Under the pieces are notes generated by a model. The model saw nothing but the letters and a program-made list of their open reading frames with translations. It ran no database searches and was not told the origin of the DNA. A DNA stretch of 38,018 nucleotides from Mycolicibacterium sp. (lineage in GTDB: Bacteria; Actinomycetota; Actinomycetes; Mycobacteriales; Mycobacteriaceae): assembly GCA_030666145.1 (NCBI GenBank), contig DAOUYK010000003.1, forward strand, positions 1 to 38,018, given 5' to 3'. Each line of letters begins with the position of its first letter. Position 1 is the first letter of the stretch. This document shows, in pieces, positions 27,762 to 35,766 of the stretch. Both the position numbers and the translations under genes were made by a program.

Positions 27762-28240
27762 ACGGACTCATCCGGGCCGTCCGTCCGGGAGACGAGATCG
27801 AACTGACGGCAATGATCCATGACCTCGCCAAGTTCGAAAGCGCCACCGCTGACTGCACGGTTACTGAGACCCAGCTCGCCGAAGCACTTTTCGGCCCACA
27901 ACCCACGGTGCACGGCCACCTCGCCGAGGTGGACGGCCGGGCGGCCGCCGGCGCACTGTGGTTCCGCAACTTTTCGACCTGGGACGGCGTGGCCGGCATC
28001 CATCTCGAGGATCTGTTTGTGCGCCCGCAGTTCCGCAGACGGGGACTGGCCCACGCGTTGCTCGCGACGCTGGCCCGCGAATGCGTCGATCGGGGCTACA
28101 CGCGGCTGACCTGGGCAGTGCTTGATTGGAATGTCGACGCCATCGCTCTCTACGAGAGCGTCGGGGGACGGCCGCAGACCGAGTGGATCACCTATCGGGT
28201 GTCCGGACCCGATCTCTTGGAGCTGGCAGGCGGCGCCTGA
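27758..28240 (+). CDS. GNAT-family N-acetyltransferase
   Basis: A 160-residue GCN5-related acetyltransferase (Rv3216-like). The fold is recognisable from IRAVRPGDEIELTAMI at the N-terminus, the acetyl-CoA loop RPQFRRRGLAHALLA and the motif B segment NVDAIALYESVGGRP. Substrate unknown. The GTG start overlaps the entC stop by 4 bp, making gpm2-entC-GNAT a coupled three-gene run. Its last 49 bp overlap the end of the convergent membrane-protein gene. Confidence 0.9.
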   Translation: MNGLIRAVRPGDEIELTAMIHDLAKFESATADCTVTETQLAEALFGPQPTVHGHLAEVDGRAAAGALWFRNFSTWDGVAGIHLEDLFVRPQFRRRGLAHALLATLARECVDRGYTRLTWAVLDWNVDAIALYESVGGRPQTEWITYRVSGPDLLELAGGA

Positions 28241-28602
28241 GTCAGCCAGTGCAGTACCGACGGACTGAACAGCAGCGCGAGCACCGCCAACGAGACGAGG
28301 GCGGCGAGCACCGCGAGACGCAGCTGACCAGAGCTAAAGATGTACCAGGAGACACCCAGCAGCAGCAGGTTGGCGAACACCGCGATTCCGCGGCCCCATC
28401 GCCGCCCGGTCCACAACGCCGTGCCTGCCGCCAACACGGCCGACCCCATGATGACGAACCAGGCGGCCGTGCCGTATCCGCTGATCGCGGCTTCGTGATG
28501 GCCCCCAAGTTCGCGGCCTGTGAGCGCGATGGCCATCACGATCGCCAGAGCCCCCTCAACGGTGGTAATGGCGCCGGCCACACGCGCTGACCTGGGAATC
28601 AT
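28192..28602 (-). CDS. Small integral membrane protein (Rv3217c-like)
   Basis: A 136-residue protein with four hydrophobic segments at about 8-28, 45-63, 72-92 and 94-115. A short Pro/Ser tail ends it. I recognise no family function; it resembles Rv3217c. The ATG start overlaps the stop of aroQ as ATGA, so the two are translated together. The 3' end runs 49 bp into the convergent GNAT gene, a real antisense overlap. Confidence 0.85.
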   Translation of the reverse strand: MIPRSARVAGAITTVEGALAIVMAIALTGRELGGHHEAAISGYGTAAWFVIMGSAVLAAGTALWTGRRWGRGIAVFANLLLLGVSWYIFSSGQLRLAVLAALVSLAVLALLFSPSVLHWLTQAPPASSKRSGPDTR

Positions 28603-29042
28603 TGCAACAGCCTGCCCGCCAGGTAGCGCACCGCAAGGTCGTAGCCCAGTGGACCCGCGCCGGCCACCACCGCGTCGGCAACGGCGGAAACATAGGAGTG
28701 ATGACGGAACTCTTCGCGGGCGTGGATGTTGCTCAGGTGCACCTCGACGATCGGCAGTCCGATTGATCTCAGTGCATCAGCGATCGCCACCGAGGTGTGA
28801 CTATAGGCGGCAGGGTTGATGATGATGCCAGCGCAGTCGGGGCGCGCGGAGTGGATCGCATCGACGAGCACCCCCTCGTGGTTGCTCTGCATGGACCGAA
28901 CCTGCAGGCCCGATTCCGCAGCCACCGCGCTCACCCTCGCCTCGATCTCAGCCAGCGTGGCGGACCCGTACACCTCGGGTTGCCGGGTGCCGAGCAGGTT
29001 CAGATTGGGTCCGTTGACGAGTAGCAGACGACGTTCGGTCAC
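28599..29042 (-). CDS. aroQ: Type II 3-dehydroquinate dehydratase
   Basis: A type II dehydroquinase of 147 residues from the chosen GTG ([11 protein letters not shown]); a GTG eight codons upstream (MARRYRTT) is in frame. Signatures are [19 protein letters not shown] (catalytic Tyr and loop Arg), [11 protein letters not shown] (His), [19 protein letters not shown] (Asn, His) and [14 protein letters not shown]. It catalyses trans-dehydration of 3-dehydroquinate in the shikimate or quinate pathway. In M. tuberculosis the dehydroquinase lies in the aroG-type cluster elsewhere, so this may be a second copy. It is coupled to the downstream membrane protein by an ATGA overlap. Confidence 0.9.
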   Translation of the reverse strand: MTERRLLLVNGPNLNLLGTRQPEVYGSATLAEIEARVSAVAAESGLQVRSMQSNHEGVLVDAIHSARPDCAGIIINPAAYSHTSVAIADALRSIGLPIVEVHLSNIHAREEFRHHSYVSAVADAVVAGAGPLGYDLAVRYLAGRLLQ

Positions 29043-29136
29043 CGTTGTACGGTACCGGCGAGCCACGCGCGGTCAGAAAACGTCCCGCGACGTCGCCCAA
29101 ACGGGCGCGCTCATATCCCAGATATGCTCACCCCTC

Positions 29137-30090
29137 GTGCGCGCCGTTCTGATCGTGAACCCGAATGCGACGTCGACGACCCCCGCGGGCCGCGACCTGT
29201 TGGCCCACGCTCTGGAGAGCCGGCTGAAGCTAGACGTCGTGCACACCGACCATCGCGGCCACGCGATCGAGATCGCACAGGAGGCGACCCGCGGCGAGGT
29301 GGACGTGCTGATCGTGCACGGCGGCGACGGCACGGTGAACGAGGTGGCCAACGGCATCGTCGGCGTGGCGGGACCGGGTAAAGCCGGACCCGCGGTAGGT
29401 GTGGTGCCTGGTGGATCGGCCAACGTGTTCGCGCGCGCGCTGGGAATCAGCCCGGACCCCACTGAGGCGACAAACCAACTTGTGGACCTCCTTGACGAGC
29501 ACCGGATCAGCAAGTGCTGGCGGCGTGTCGGCCTGATGAACTGCCGGGAGCGCTGGGGGGTGTTCACCGCGGGCATGGGGGTCGACGGTGACGTCGTGGC
29601 TGCGGTCGAGGCGCAACGGGCGAAGGGACGTAAGGTCACTGCGTCGAGATACATTCGGGTGACACTCCGAGAAATGCTGGCCAATTCGCGCCGCGATCCG
29701 ACGCTGACGCTGTATTTACCCGACCGTGAGCCGGTCTCCGGCGTGCATTTCGCGTTTGTGTCGAACTCCAGCCCCTGGACCTACGCCAACGCCCGACCGG
29801 TATGGACGAACCCAGGCACCACCTTCGAAACGGGTCTGGGTGTCTTCGCCGCGACGTGCATGAGCATCCCGGCCAATCTCAGGCTGGCGCGGCGGATGCT
29901 GTCGCGTAACCCGCGCATCGAGGCCAAGCACTTGATCCGCCACGACGACGTTGAGCGGTTGAAGCTGACGAGCGACACGCCGGTGGCATGTCAGATTGAC
30001 GGGGATTACGTCGGTCTGCGCGAGGAAATGGCATTCACCGCAGTTCCCGACGCCCTCGGTGTCGTTGCTCCGCCCCCCAAGACACGCTGA
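29137..30090 (+). CDS. Diacylglycerol/lipid kinase-like protein (Rv3218-like)
   Basis: A 317-residue member of the DAGK/YegS-type lipid kinase family. N-terminal VRAVLIVNPNATSTTPAG and the nucleotide-binding HGGDGTVNEVANG are present, with GVVPGGSANVFARALG and a C-terminal CQIDGDYVGLREE. It probably phosphorylates a lipid headgroup or diacylglycerol at the membrane. The GTG at 29137 aligns with the M. tuberculosis start. Upstream in-frame sequence is noncoding by composition. Confidence 0.88.
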   Translation: MRAVLIVNPNATSTTPAGRDLLAHALESRLKLDVVHTDHRGHAIEIAQEATRGEVDVLIVHGGDGTVNEVANGIVGVAGPGKAGPAVGVVPGGSANVFARALGISPDPTEATNQLVDLLDEHRISKCWRRVGLMNCRERWGVFTAGMGVDGDVVAAVEAQRAKGRKVTASRYIRVTLREMLANSRRDPTLTLYLPDREPVSGVHFAFVSNSSPWTYANARPVWTNPGTTFETGLGVFAATCMSIPANLRLARRMLSRNPRIEAKHLIRHDDVERLKLTSDTPVACQIDGDYVGLREEMAFTAVPDALGVVAPPPKTR

Positions 30091-30205
30091 TCAAGCACCT
30101 GAACTGCATGAACCGATATTCGAAGCAGGTTCACAGGTGAGATTTAAGGCGCAGATGGTCTCAGCCTAGTACAACGGTATTCGGGATCACCTAACAGCCC
30201 TCGGT

Positions 30206-30221
30206 AGTGAGATAGGACACG
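30206..30221 (+). promoter_or_regulatory. Predicted CRP (Rv3676-type) site upstream of whiB1
   Basis: AGTGAGATAGGACACG matches the CRP half-site pattern (nGTGA-N6-nCAC) and nearly reproduces the characterised CRP1 site of the M. tuberculosis whiB1 promoter as I remember it. It lies 141 bp before the whiB1 start. A weaker second half-site region follows around 30227-30242, where the repressive CRP2 site would be. Confidence 0.65.
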
Positions 30222-30237
30222 TGTGAACGAGATGCTA

Positions 30238-30265
30238 TTGACATCTGTTCAGCCTATGAAAGCAT
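30238..30265 (+). promoter_or_regulatory. Predicted whiB1 core promoter
   Basis: TTGACA (30238-30243) is followed after 16 nt by AAGCAT (30260-30265), a weak -10. A start near 30272 would put the CRP site centre at about -58.5, the spacing reported for M. tuberculosis. The leader would then be about 90 nt. Inferred from geometry; the -10 match is poor. Confidence 0.4.
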
Positions 30266-30361
30266 CGATGGCAACAGCACGGAAACATCTCGGTGCGCTT
30301 GCACTAACAGCCGAACTACAGCTCGCGCGCTCTGCTGCGCAGATGAGAAGGAGTAGGACTC

Positions 30362-30616
30362 ATGGATTGGCGCCACAAGGCGGTCTGTCGCGACGAGGAC
30401 CCGGAACTGTTCTTCCCGGTGGGAAACAGCGGACCGGCACTCGCCCAGATCGCTGACGCGAAGATCGTCTGCAACCGTTGCCCGGTTACCGCCGAGTGCC
30501 TGAGCTGGGCACTGGAGTCAGGCCAGGATGCTGGAGTCTGGGGCGGTATGAGCGAGGACGAGCGTCGCGCACTCAAGCGCCGCAATGCCCGCACCAAGGC
30601 GCGCAGCGGGGTCTAA
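30362..30616 (+). CDS. whiB1: WhiB1, essential NO-responsive Fe-S regulator
   Basis: An 84-residue Wbl protein nearly identical to mycobacterial WhiB1. Cysteines 9, 37, 40 and 46 bind the [4Fe-4S] cluster, which is sensitive to nitric oxide but stable to oxygen. GVWGG at 58-62 contacts sigma-A, and the C-terminus (LKRRNARTKAR) is the basic DNA-binding tail. WhiB1 is essential in mycobacteria and represses its own gene after nitrosylation. A strong Shine-Dalgarno (GAAGGAG) precedes the ATG. Upstream sequence carries the CRP site and promoter described separately. Confidence 0.97.
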   Translation: MDWRHKAVCRDEDPELFFPVGNSGPALAQIADAKIVCNRCPVTAECLSWALESGQDAGVWGGMSEDERRALKRRNARTKARSGV

Positions 30617-30639
30617 CCAAAATTTGACACGTGAATTAC

Positions 30640-30659
30640 GCCCCGACGCGAGTCGGGGC
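30640..30659 (+). terminator. Hairpin after whiB1
   Basis: GCCCCGAC (30640-30647), loop GCGA and GTCGGGGC (30652-30659) form a perfect 8-bp G-C-rich stem 23 bp beyond the whiB1 stop. There is no following T-tract, so it may be a bidirectional terminator between the convergent whiB1 and pdtaS, or an RNA-stabilising stem. Confidence 0.6.
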
Positions 30660-30660
30660 C

Positions 30661-30720
30661 GTAACTATGCGAACGCAGCCGTAACTATGCCGACGCAGCC
30701 GTAACTATGCGAACGCAGTG
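30661..30720. repeat. Three tandem 20-bp repeats between whiB1 and pdtaS
   Basis: Units GTAACTATGCGAACGCAGCC, GTAACTATGCCGACGCAGCC and GTAACTATGCGAACGCAGTG occupy 30661-30680, 30681-30700 and 30701-30720, immediately after the hairpin. Differences are confined to one internal base or the last two bases. They lie outside any gene, 44 bp from the pdtaS stop. Confidence 0.95.
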
Positions 30721-30763
30721 GGCACGAAGGTTCTCGGTCGGCCCGCCGGCCGTGGGTGAATCA

Positions 30764-32251
30764 TTATTGGCCCGTACGGCCACGTCTGCCGATCGGCACC
30801 CGCAGAATCACATCGGTGCCACCTGCTGTGAGGTCGTGCATGCTCAACGATCCGTCGAGTTCCGCCGAGACCAGCGTGCGCACGATCTGCAGGCCGAGGC
30901 GGTCAGATTTCTCCAGGCTGAAACCCTCCGGCAGCCCACGCCCGTCGTCGTGAACTACGACGTCGAGCCAGCGGGCGGAACGTTCGGCACGGATCGTGAC
31001 GCAGCCCTGCGCCGTAGTCGTGTCGAAAGCATGCTCGATCGCGTTCTGTACGAGCTCGGTGATCACCATGATCAGCGCGGTGGCGCGGTCGGCGTCCAGG
31101 ACACCCAAATCACCGACGCGGTTGATGCGGATCGGGGTGTCGACCGTGGCGACGTCGTTCATGATCGGCAGTATCCGGTCGACGACCTCGTCGAGATTGA
31201 CCTCTTCGTCCACCGACATCGATAGGGCATCGTGGACCAGCGCGATTGATGAAACCCGCCGCACGGACTCGATCAGCGCCTCACGGCCCTCTGCGTTGTT
31301 GGTGCGGCGCGCCTGCAGACGCAGCAGCGCCGCAACCGTCTGCAAGTTGTTCTTAACCCGGTGGTGGATCTCGCGAATCGTGGCGTCCTTCGACAGCAGG
31401 GCCCGGTCGCGTCGTTTGATCTCGGTGACGTCGCGAATCAGCACCACCGCCCCCACTGCGGCGCCGTGCACGACCAACGGCAGCGTGCGCAGCAAGACCG
31501 CCGCACCCCGGGCATCGACTTCCATCCGCATGCTGGACCCGCCGGCCAACGAATCACGGACATGGTTGGCCAGCTCCTGAGCCTCGAAGGGATCCGAGAT
31601 CAGCGGACGGGTGACGCTGATCAGATTGTGGCCCTCCAGCTCAGCAGACAGTCCCATTCGGTGATAGGCCGATAATGCGTTCGGGCTGGCAAAGGCGACT
31701 ACGCCCGTGTCGTCGAGCCGGATGAAGCCGTCGCCCACCCGCGGGCTTGATCGGGACACCGCGAGATCACCAACGTTGGGAAAAGTGCCCTCGGACAGCA
31801 TGCGCAGCAGGTCGCCGGCACAGTCGACGTATGCAGTCTCCAACGGACTAGCCTGGCGCGGCGCCAGCGATGTCTCATGGGTGAGAACTGCGACGACGCC
31901 GCTGCCGTGGCGCACCGGCACCGCCTCGACTTTGAGGCGAGCTGAACCGAATCGACCTTCCACGGTCGCGCGGCCGATCACGCCGGAGGAGAAGGCCGCA
32001 TCCACGATCGGAACGTCACCCGTGCCGGCGAAGGTGCCGACCGCGTCAGCCAGCAGCACAGTCGCGGCGGTGTTGGGCCGTACCTGGGCCACGCAGACGA
32101 CCTTCCTGTCATCGCGGCGTACCCACAGCAGATAGTCAGCGAAGGAGAGATCGGCCAGTAGCTGCCATTCAGCAACGACAGCGTGCAGGTGATCGACGGC
32201 ACTGCCAGGTAGGACGGTGTGTTCGGCGAGTAGATCACCGAGGGTGGACAT
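30764..32251 (-). CDS. pdtaS: PdtaS, cytosolic sensor histidine kinase
   Basis: A 495-residue histidine kinase with no transmembrane segment. Order: GAF-like domain (about 1-140), PAS domain (about 170-275), HisKA_2 with EIHHRVKNNLQ (phospho-accepting His at 296-297, corresponding to the mycobacterial H303), then HATPase with N box ITELVQNAIEHAF, DDGRGLPEG and G2 GLQIV. It phosphorylates PdtaR, an ANTAR RNA-binding regulator encoded elsewhere, and its activity is reported to be inhibited by NO and copper. ATG start. It follows the TB7.3 gene by 37 bp on the same strand, so they may be co-transcribed. Confidence 0.95.
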   Translation of the reverse strand: MSTLGDLLAEHTVLPGSAVDHLHAVVAEWQLLADLSFADYLLWVRRDDRKVVCVAQVRPNTAATVLLADAVGTFAGTGDVPIVDAAFSSGVIGRATVEGRFGSARLKVEAVPVRHGSGVVAVLTHETSLAPRQASPLETAYVDCAGDLLRMLSEGTFPNVGDLAVSRSSPRVGDGFIRLDDTGVVAFASPNALSAYHRMGLSAELEGHNLISVTRPLISDPFEAQELANHVRDSLAGGSSMRMEVDARGAAVLLRTLPLVVHGAAVGAVVLIRDVTEIKRRDRALLSKDATIREIHHRVKNNLQTVAALLRLQARRTNNAEGREALIESVRRVSSIALVHDALSMSVDEEVNLDEVVDRILPIMNDVATVDTPIRINRVGDLGVLDADRATALIMVITELVQNAIEHAFDTTTAQGCVTIRAERSARWLDVVVHDDGRGLPEGFSLEKSDRLGLQIVRTLVSAELDGSLSMHDLTAGGTDVILRVPIGRRGRTGQ

Positions 32252-32288
32252 GACCTACCGCGTTCTGCACTTCGGCGTCACCGGGACG

Positions 32289-32504
32289 CTAGCTGATGAC
32301 CGCGATGAGATCGCCCGCCTGAATGACGTCGCCAACGGCCACGCTCACCTTGCTGACGGTGCCGGCAACCTCAGCGAGCACCGGAATCTCCATCTTCATC
32401 GACTCGAGCAGCACCAAGGTGTCGCCTTCAGCGATCTGATCGCCTTCGTGGACCATGACCTCGAGCACACTGGCCACGATCTCCGCGCGAACATCCTCGG
32501 CCAT
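32289..32504 (-). CDS. Biotinylated carrier protein (TB7.3-like)
   Basis: A 71-residue biotinyl domain nearly identical to the M. tuberculosis TB7.3 (Rv3221c). The biotin-attachment motif is ESMKME with the modified lysine. It is a stand-alone carrier domain resembling biotin carboxyl carrier proteins; the carboxylase partner is not in the window. The ATG (MAEDVRAEIV) is the family start. It lies on the minus strand upstream of pdtaS and divergent from bL37. Confidence 0.93.
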   Translation of the reverse strand: MAEDVRAEIVASVLEVMVHEGDQIAEGDTLVLLESMKMEIPVLAEVAGTVSKVSVAVGDVIQAGDLIAVIS

Positions 32505-32654
32505 CTTCACCCCACTCCACTCACCGCTGGCGCTGTCGGGTCCTATCGAACCACACCCCCGGCCAGGCAACCCTGTCACTGGGCCGTGAGACAATGGCCC
32601 ACATACGCCCGAGGAATGTGGGCCGGACACCCCCCGACGACATGGAGGAACATC

Positions 32655-32747
32655 ATGGCCAAGCGTGGCCGCAAGAAGCGCGACCGTAAGCATGCCAATG
32701 CCAATCACGGAAAGCGGCCGAACGCTGGCTCAAAGTCGGTGCGCTAA
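32655..32747 (+). CDS. Ribosomal protein bL37 (short basic microprotein)
   Basis: A 30-residue basic peptide beginning MAKRGRKKRDRKHANANHGK. It is recognisable as the actinobacterial large-subunit protein bL37, first seen in mycobacterial ribosome structures, where it is about 24 residues long. A good GGAGG lies 6 nt before the ATG. The chain extends six residues (GSKSVR) beyond the usual RPNA end, and its TAA overlaps the convergent rshA TAG by 3 bases. Too short to be called by most gene finders. Confidence 0.85.
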   Translation: MAKRGRKKRDRKHANANHGKRPNAGSKSVR

Positions 32748-33040
32748 CCCCGCCGAATGATCGTGGTGCGGCTGATCTCGATCCGAAGCCGCGCACGCAG
32801 GCCCTCCGGGGCGTGTTCACCACCGCACTTGGTGGCGATCATGGTCTTGATCCTCTCCTCGACGCCGTAATGCCGCAAGCACGTCGGGCACACCTCGAGG
32901 TGCTCGCGCAGCTTGTCCCGGGTCTCGACGGTGCATTCGCCGTCGAGCAGCGTCCAGACCTTGGCGATGACCGCAGCGCACTCAGGATGATTCGGGTCGA
33001 TCGGGCCCATCGGCGGGGTCCAGCGCTCCTCCTGACTCAT
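32744..33040 (-). CDS. rshA: RshA, zinc anti-sigma factor for SigH
   Basis: A 98-residue ZAS-type anti-sigma factor. The redox zinc motif HLEVCPTC gives H47-x3-C51-x2-C54. Under reducing conditions it binds SigH; oxidative or heat stress releases it. A strong GAGGAGG precedes the ATG, and the start overlaps the sigH stop as ATGA (4 bp), so translation is coupled. Its stop runs 3 bases into the stop of bL37. Confidence 0.94.
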   Translation of the reverse strand: MSQEERWTPPMGPIDPNHPECAAVIAKVWTLLDGECTVETRDKLREHLEVCPTCLRHYGVEERIKTMIATKCGGEHAPEGLRARLRIEISRTTIIRRG

Positions 33041-33732
33041 GACGGGACCTCCTCGGGCGCGTCGAGCTGCTCACGACGCAGAAAGCCGCGCTCCCGGGCC
33101 ACATCGACCAAAGATTCGCGTAGCTGGCGTCTGCCGCGATGCAATCGCGACATCACCGTCCCAATCGGCGTGTCCATGATTTTGGCGATCTCCTTGTACG
33201 GGAAGCCCTCCACATCGGCGTAGTACACCGCCATTCGGAACTCATCGGGCAACGCCTGCAGGGCTTCCTTGATCTCTGTATCGGGTAGTAAATCCAGTGC
33301 CTCGACCTCGGCGGACCGCAGCCCGGTCGAGGAGTGTTGGGCGCTGGCCGCCAGCTGCCAGTCAGTGACCTCTTCGGTCGGATACTCAGCTGGCCGACGT
33401 TGCTTCTTGCGGTAGCTGTTGATGTAGGTATTGGTCAAAATGCGATACAGCCATGCCTTGAGGTTCGTCCCCTCACGGAAGGAGCGGAATCCGGCGTAGG
33501 CCTTGACCATGGTTTCCTGCAGCAGATCCTCCGCGTCGGCGGGATTGCGCGTCATGCGCAGCGCACCGCCGTAGAGCTGATCGAGCAGCGGTATCGCCTC
33601 ACGTTCGAACCGAGCCGTCAACTCGGCATCGGATTCCTCATGCTTGGAATCGGGCTGAGACTCGGGGGGCGCGGGGCCCGGGTCCTGCTCGTCCAGGGCC
33701 GCATCGGAAGCCGACCCATCGGTGTCTGTCAT
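33037..33732 (-). CDS. sigH: SigH, ECF sigma factor for oxidative and heat stress
   Basis: A group 4 (ECF) sigma factor. From the ATG at 33732 ([10 protein letters not shown]) it has 231 residues: an acidic/Pro tail (about 1-38), sigma-2 (about 40-110; [32 protein letters not shown]), and sigma-4 (about 165-215; [24 protein letters not shown]). It directs transcription of thioredoxin, mycothiol-recycling and chaperone genes. The reading frame continues upstream to ATGs at 33810 and 33828, which would add up to 32 residues. I chose 33732 by alignment with M. tuberculosis; no ribosome site decides. No clear SigH-type promoter was found nearby. Confidence 0.93.
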   Translation of the reverse strand: MTDTDGSASDAALDEQDPGPAPPESQPDSKHEESDAELTARFEREAIPLLDQLYGGALRMTRNPADAEDLLQETMVKAYAGFRSFREGTNLKAWLYRILTNTYINSYRKKQRRPAEYPTEEVTDWQLAASAQHSSTGLRSAEVEALDLLPDTEIKEALQALPDEFRMAVYYADVEGFPYKEIAKIMDTPIGTVMSRLHRGRRQLRESLVDVARERGFLRREQLDAPEEVPS

Positions 33733-34031
33733 CGTGGGAAGCACCGTCCCTTCTGTAGCGGCGACGCCAAACAGGTCCGGCACCTCGACCGAACGCGACG
33801 AAGCCTCCATGGCCAACGCTGGCACCATCGTTCCCTTCCGCCGATCCTAGAGGTAGCCACCGACGACCTTCTCCGGCAGCAATACGCCCGCTACAACTGT
33901 CGCCAATAACAGCGCCGACGGCGACCATTGTTCCCAGGCACCCCCCAGGATCACATGGCGATCCCGACGGCGGTGACCGCGAACATCGGTGCCCTTTAGC
34001 GCGCGAATATCGCGGGAATATGCTGAGGCCC

Positions 34032-34877
34032 ATGTCACTCGCCGGAAAAACCATGTTCATCTCGGGCGCCAGCCGCGGTATCGGGCTGGCGATCGCCAAA
34101 CGAGTCGCCGCCGACGGTGCCAACATCGCCCTCGTAGCCAAGACAGCCCAGCCGCATCCCAAACTGCCCGGCACGGTCTACACCGCGGCCAAGGAGATCG
34201 AGGAGGTCGGCGGGCAGGCGCTGCCGATCGTCGGAGACGTCCGCGACGGTGATTCGGTGGCCGCAGCTGTCGCCAAGACCGTCGAGCAGTTCGGCGGCAT
34301 CGACATCTGTGTGAACAATGCCTCGGCGATCAACCTGGGCTCAATCGAAGAGGTGCCACTGAAGCGCTTCGACCTGATGAACGGTATCCAGGTGCGCGGC
34401 ACCTACACAGTGTCACAGGCTTGCATCCCACATATGAAGGGCCGAGACAACCCGCACATCCTGACGCTCTCGCCGCCTATCTTGCTGGAGTCCAAGTGGT
34501 TGCGGCCAACCCCGTACATGATGGCGAAATTTGGTATGACGTTGTGCGCGTTGGGAATTGCTGAAGAGATGCGCGAGGCGGGCATCGCCTCCAACACCCT
34601 GTGGCCGCGAACGATGGTAGCGACGGCCGCCGTGCAGAACCTCCTCGGCGGTGACGAGTCGATGGCGCGCTCACGCAAACCCGAGGTGTATTCCGACGCC
34701 GCCTACGTTGTGCTGAGCAAACCCGCCAGCTACACCGGTAACACCCTGCTGTGCGAAGACGTGCTGCTGGAGGCAGGTGTCACCGAGCTGTCGCAATACG
34801 ACTGCATTCCAGGATCAGACCTGGGTGTCGACTTCTGGGTCGAAGGCGCCAACCCGCCTGGATACAAGCAGCCCTGA
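34032..34877 (+). CDS. Short-chain dehydrogenase (HSDL2-like SDR)
   Basis: A 281-residue classical SDR (Rv3224-like). Cofactor loop GASRGIG at 12-18, NNASAI, catalytic TLSPP region and YMMAK (Tyr/Lys) and the loop SNTLWPRTMVAT. It resembles HSDL2-type enzymes, which often act on fatty or sterol substrates; NADP(H) preference is likely from the basic residues but untested. The ATG at 34032 matches the M. tuberculosis start; the preceding ATG four codons earlier is also in frame. It is divergent from sigH with a gap of about 300 bp including the upstream sigH frame. Confidence 0.9.
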   Translation: MSLAGKTMFISGASRGIGLAIAKRVAADGANIALVAKTAQPHPKLPGTVYTAAKEIEEVGGQALPIVGDVRDGDSVAAAVAKTVEQFGGIDICVNNASAINLGSIEEVPLKRFDLMNGIQVRGTYTVSQACIPHMKGRDNPHILTLSPPILLESKWLRPTPYMMAKFGMTLCALGIAEEMREAGIASNTLWPRTMVATAAVQNLLGGDESMARSRKPEVYSDAAYVVLSKPASYTGNTLLCEDVLLEAGVTELSQYDCIPGSDLGVDFWVEGANPPGYKQP

Positions 34878-34958
34878 CCTCCCCACTCCCGAACCCGCAC
34901 TCTCGCGTGCCGTTCGAGTTGGCTTACGCGGTGGTGTCGGCCATTGAGTGCTCGGGGG

Positions 34959-35720
34959 TTAGAGCAGCGTGGGCTGCTGCGGGCCGGCGCCCTCGATGAG
35001 TTCTGGCCCGTTGTTGCGGACGTTGTTCACCAGGCGCGACACTTCGCGGAATTCGATGCGGTCAAGGTCGCCGTGGCCGCGGAGCAAGCCTTCGTCGACC
35101 GGTGCGTCGGGGTCGAGCCAGCGGTCCCAGTCGGCCCCGTTGATCGTCAGCGGCATCCGGTCGTGGATGTCGGCGAGCGGACCCAAGGCATCGGCGGTAA
35201 GGATGGTGCAGCTCAACAATGGCGGCTCAGCGCAGGCCGCCCCAGCCTCTTTGCGGGGCCACCAGCTCGACCACAAGCCGGCCATGAACAGCGGCTCTTG
35301 GTCCCCGGCGTACATGTAGAACGGCGTCTTGACACCCTTGGCTTGTCCGATTTGAGCCCACTCGTACCAACCATCCATCGGGACCAGGCAGCGCTTACTC
35401 TTCGCCGAGCCGCGGAACGCCGGCGAGCTGGTGACCTTTTCGGAACGGGCATTGATCAGCAGTGGGCCCTTGGTGTCCGGGCCGCCGTCGGCGGTGGCCT
35501 TGACCCACGGCGGTATCAGCCCCCAACGCATCCTGCGCACCCGGCGCGTCGACTCGTCACCAGGCTCGGCATGGCGTTTGACCAGCACGCTGACGGTTTG
35601 CGTGGGTGCGACGTTGTAGTTGGGGGCCAGGGACTGTTCCTGCCCGGTGACCTCATCTATTGCGTTGATTTTCTCGGCCAGAAGCGCCGGATCTGTCGTG
35701 ACCGCAAATCGCCCACACAC
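34959..35720 (-). CDS. SRAP/HMCES-type DNA abasic-site protein
   Basis: A 253-residue SOS-response-associated peptidase-like protein (Rv3226c-like), related to HMCES and YedK. The start codon is GTG immediately before the catalytic cysteine codon (M-C-G-R-F), so after Met removal Cys2 is the N-terminal residue that crosslinks abasic DNA. Other active-site residues are visible: NVAP (Asn), WYEW (Glu) and IHDRMP (His). An upstream in-frame ATG would place three residues before the cysteine and is therefore unlikely. It is divergent from aroA with 46 bp between starts. Confidence 0.93.
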   Translation of the reverse strand: MCGRFAVTTDPALLAEKINAIDEVTGQEQSLAPNYNVAPTQTVSVLVKRHAEPGDESTRRVRRMRWGLIPPWVKATADGGPDTKGPLLINARSEKVTSSPAFRGSAKSKRCLVPMDGWYEWAQIGQAKGVKTPFYMYAGDQEPLFMAGLWSSWWPRKEAGAACAEPPLLSCTILTADALGPLADIHDRMPLTINGADWDRWLDPDAPVDEGLLRGHGDLDRIEFREVSRLVNNVRNNGPELIEGAGPQQPTLL

Positions 35721-35766
35721 AGTCCCCATGGTGGCAGAGACCGGGGACAGGCAAGAATGGGAACCC

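Noticed and set aside
29137-29500. Upstream extension of the lipid kinase frame to about 28816
   Set aside because: The extension runs antisense through aroQ and has no domain features.
30098-30137. Imperfect hairpin after the lipid kinase gene
   Set aside because: The stem is broken by several bulges, so I did not call it a terminator.
33733-33990. SigH-type autoregulatory promoter (GGAAC...GTT)
   Set aside because: GGAACG occurs near 33830 on the minus strand but no GTT-type -10 lies at a suitable 16-20 nt spacing.
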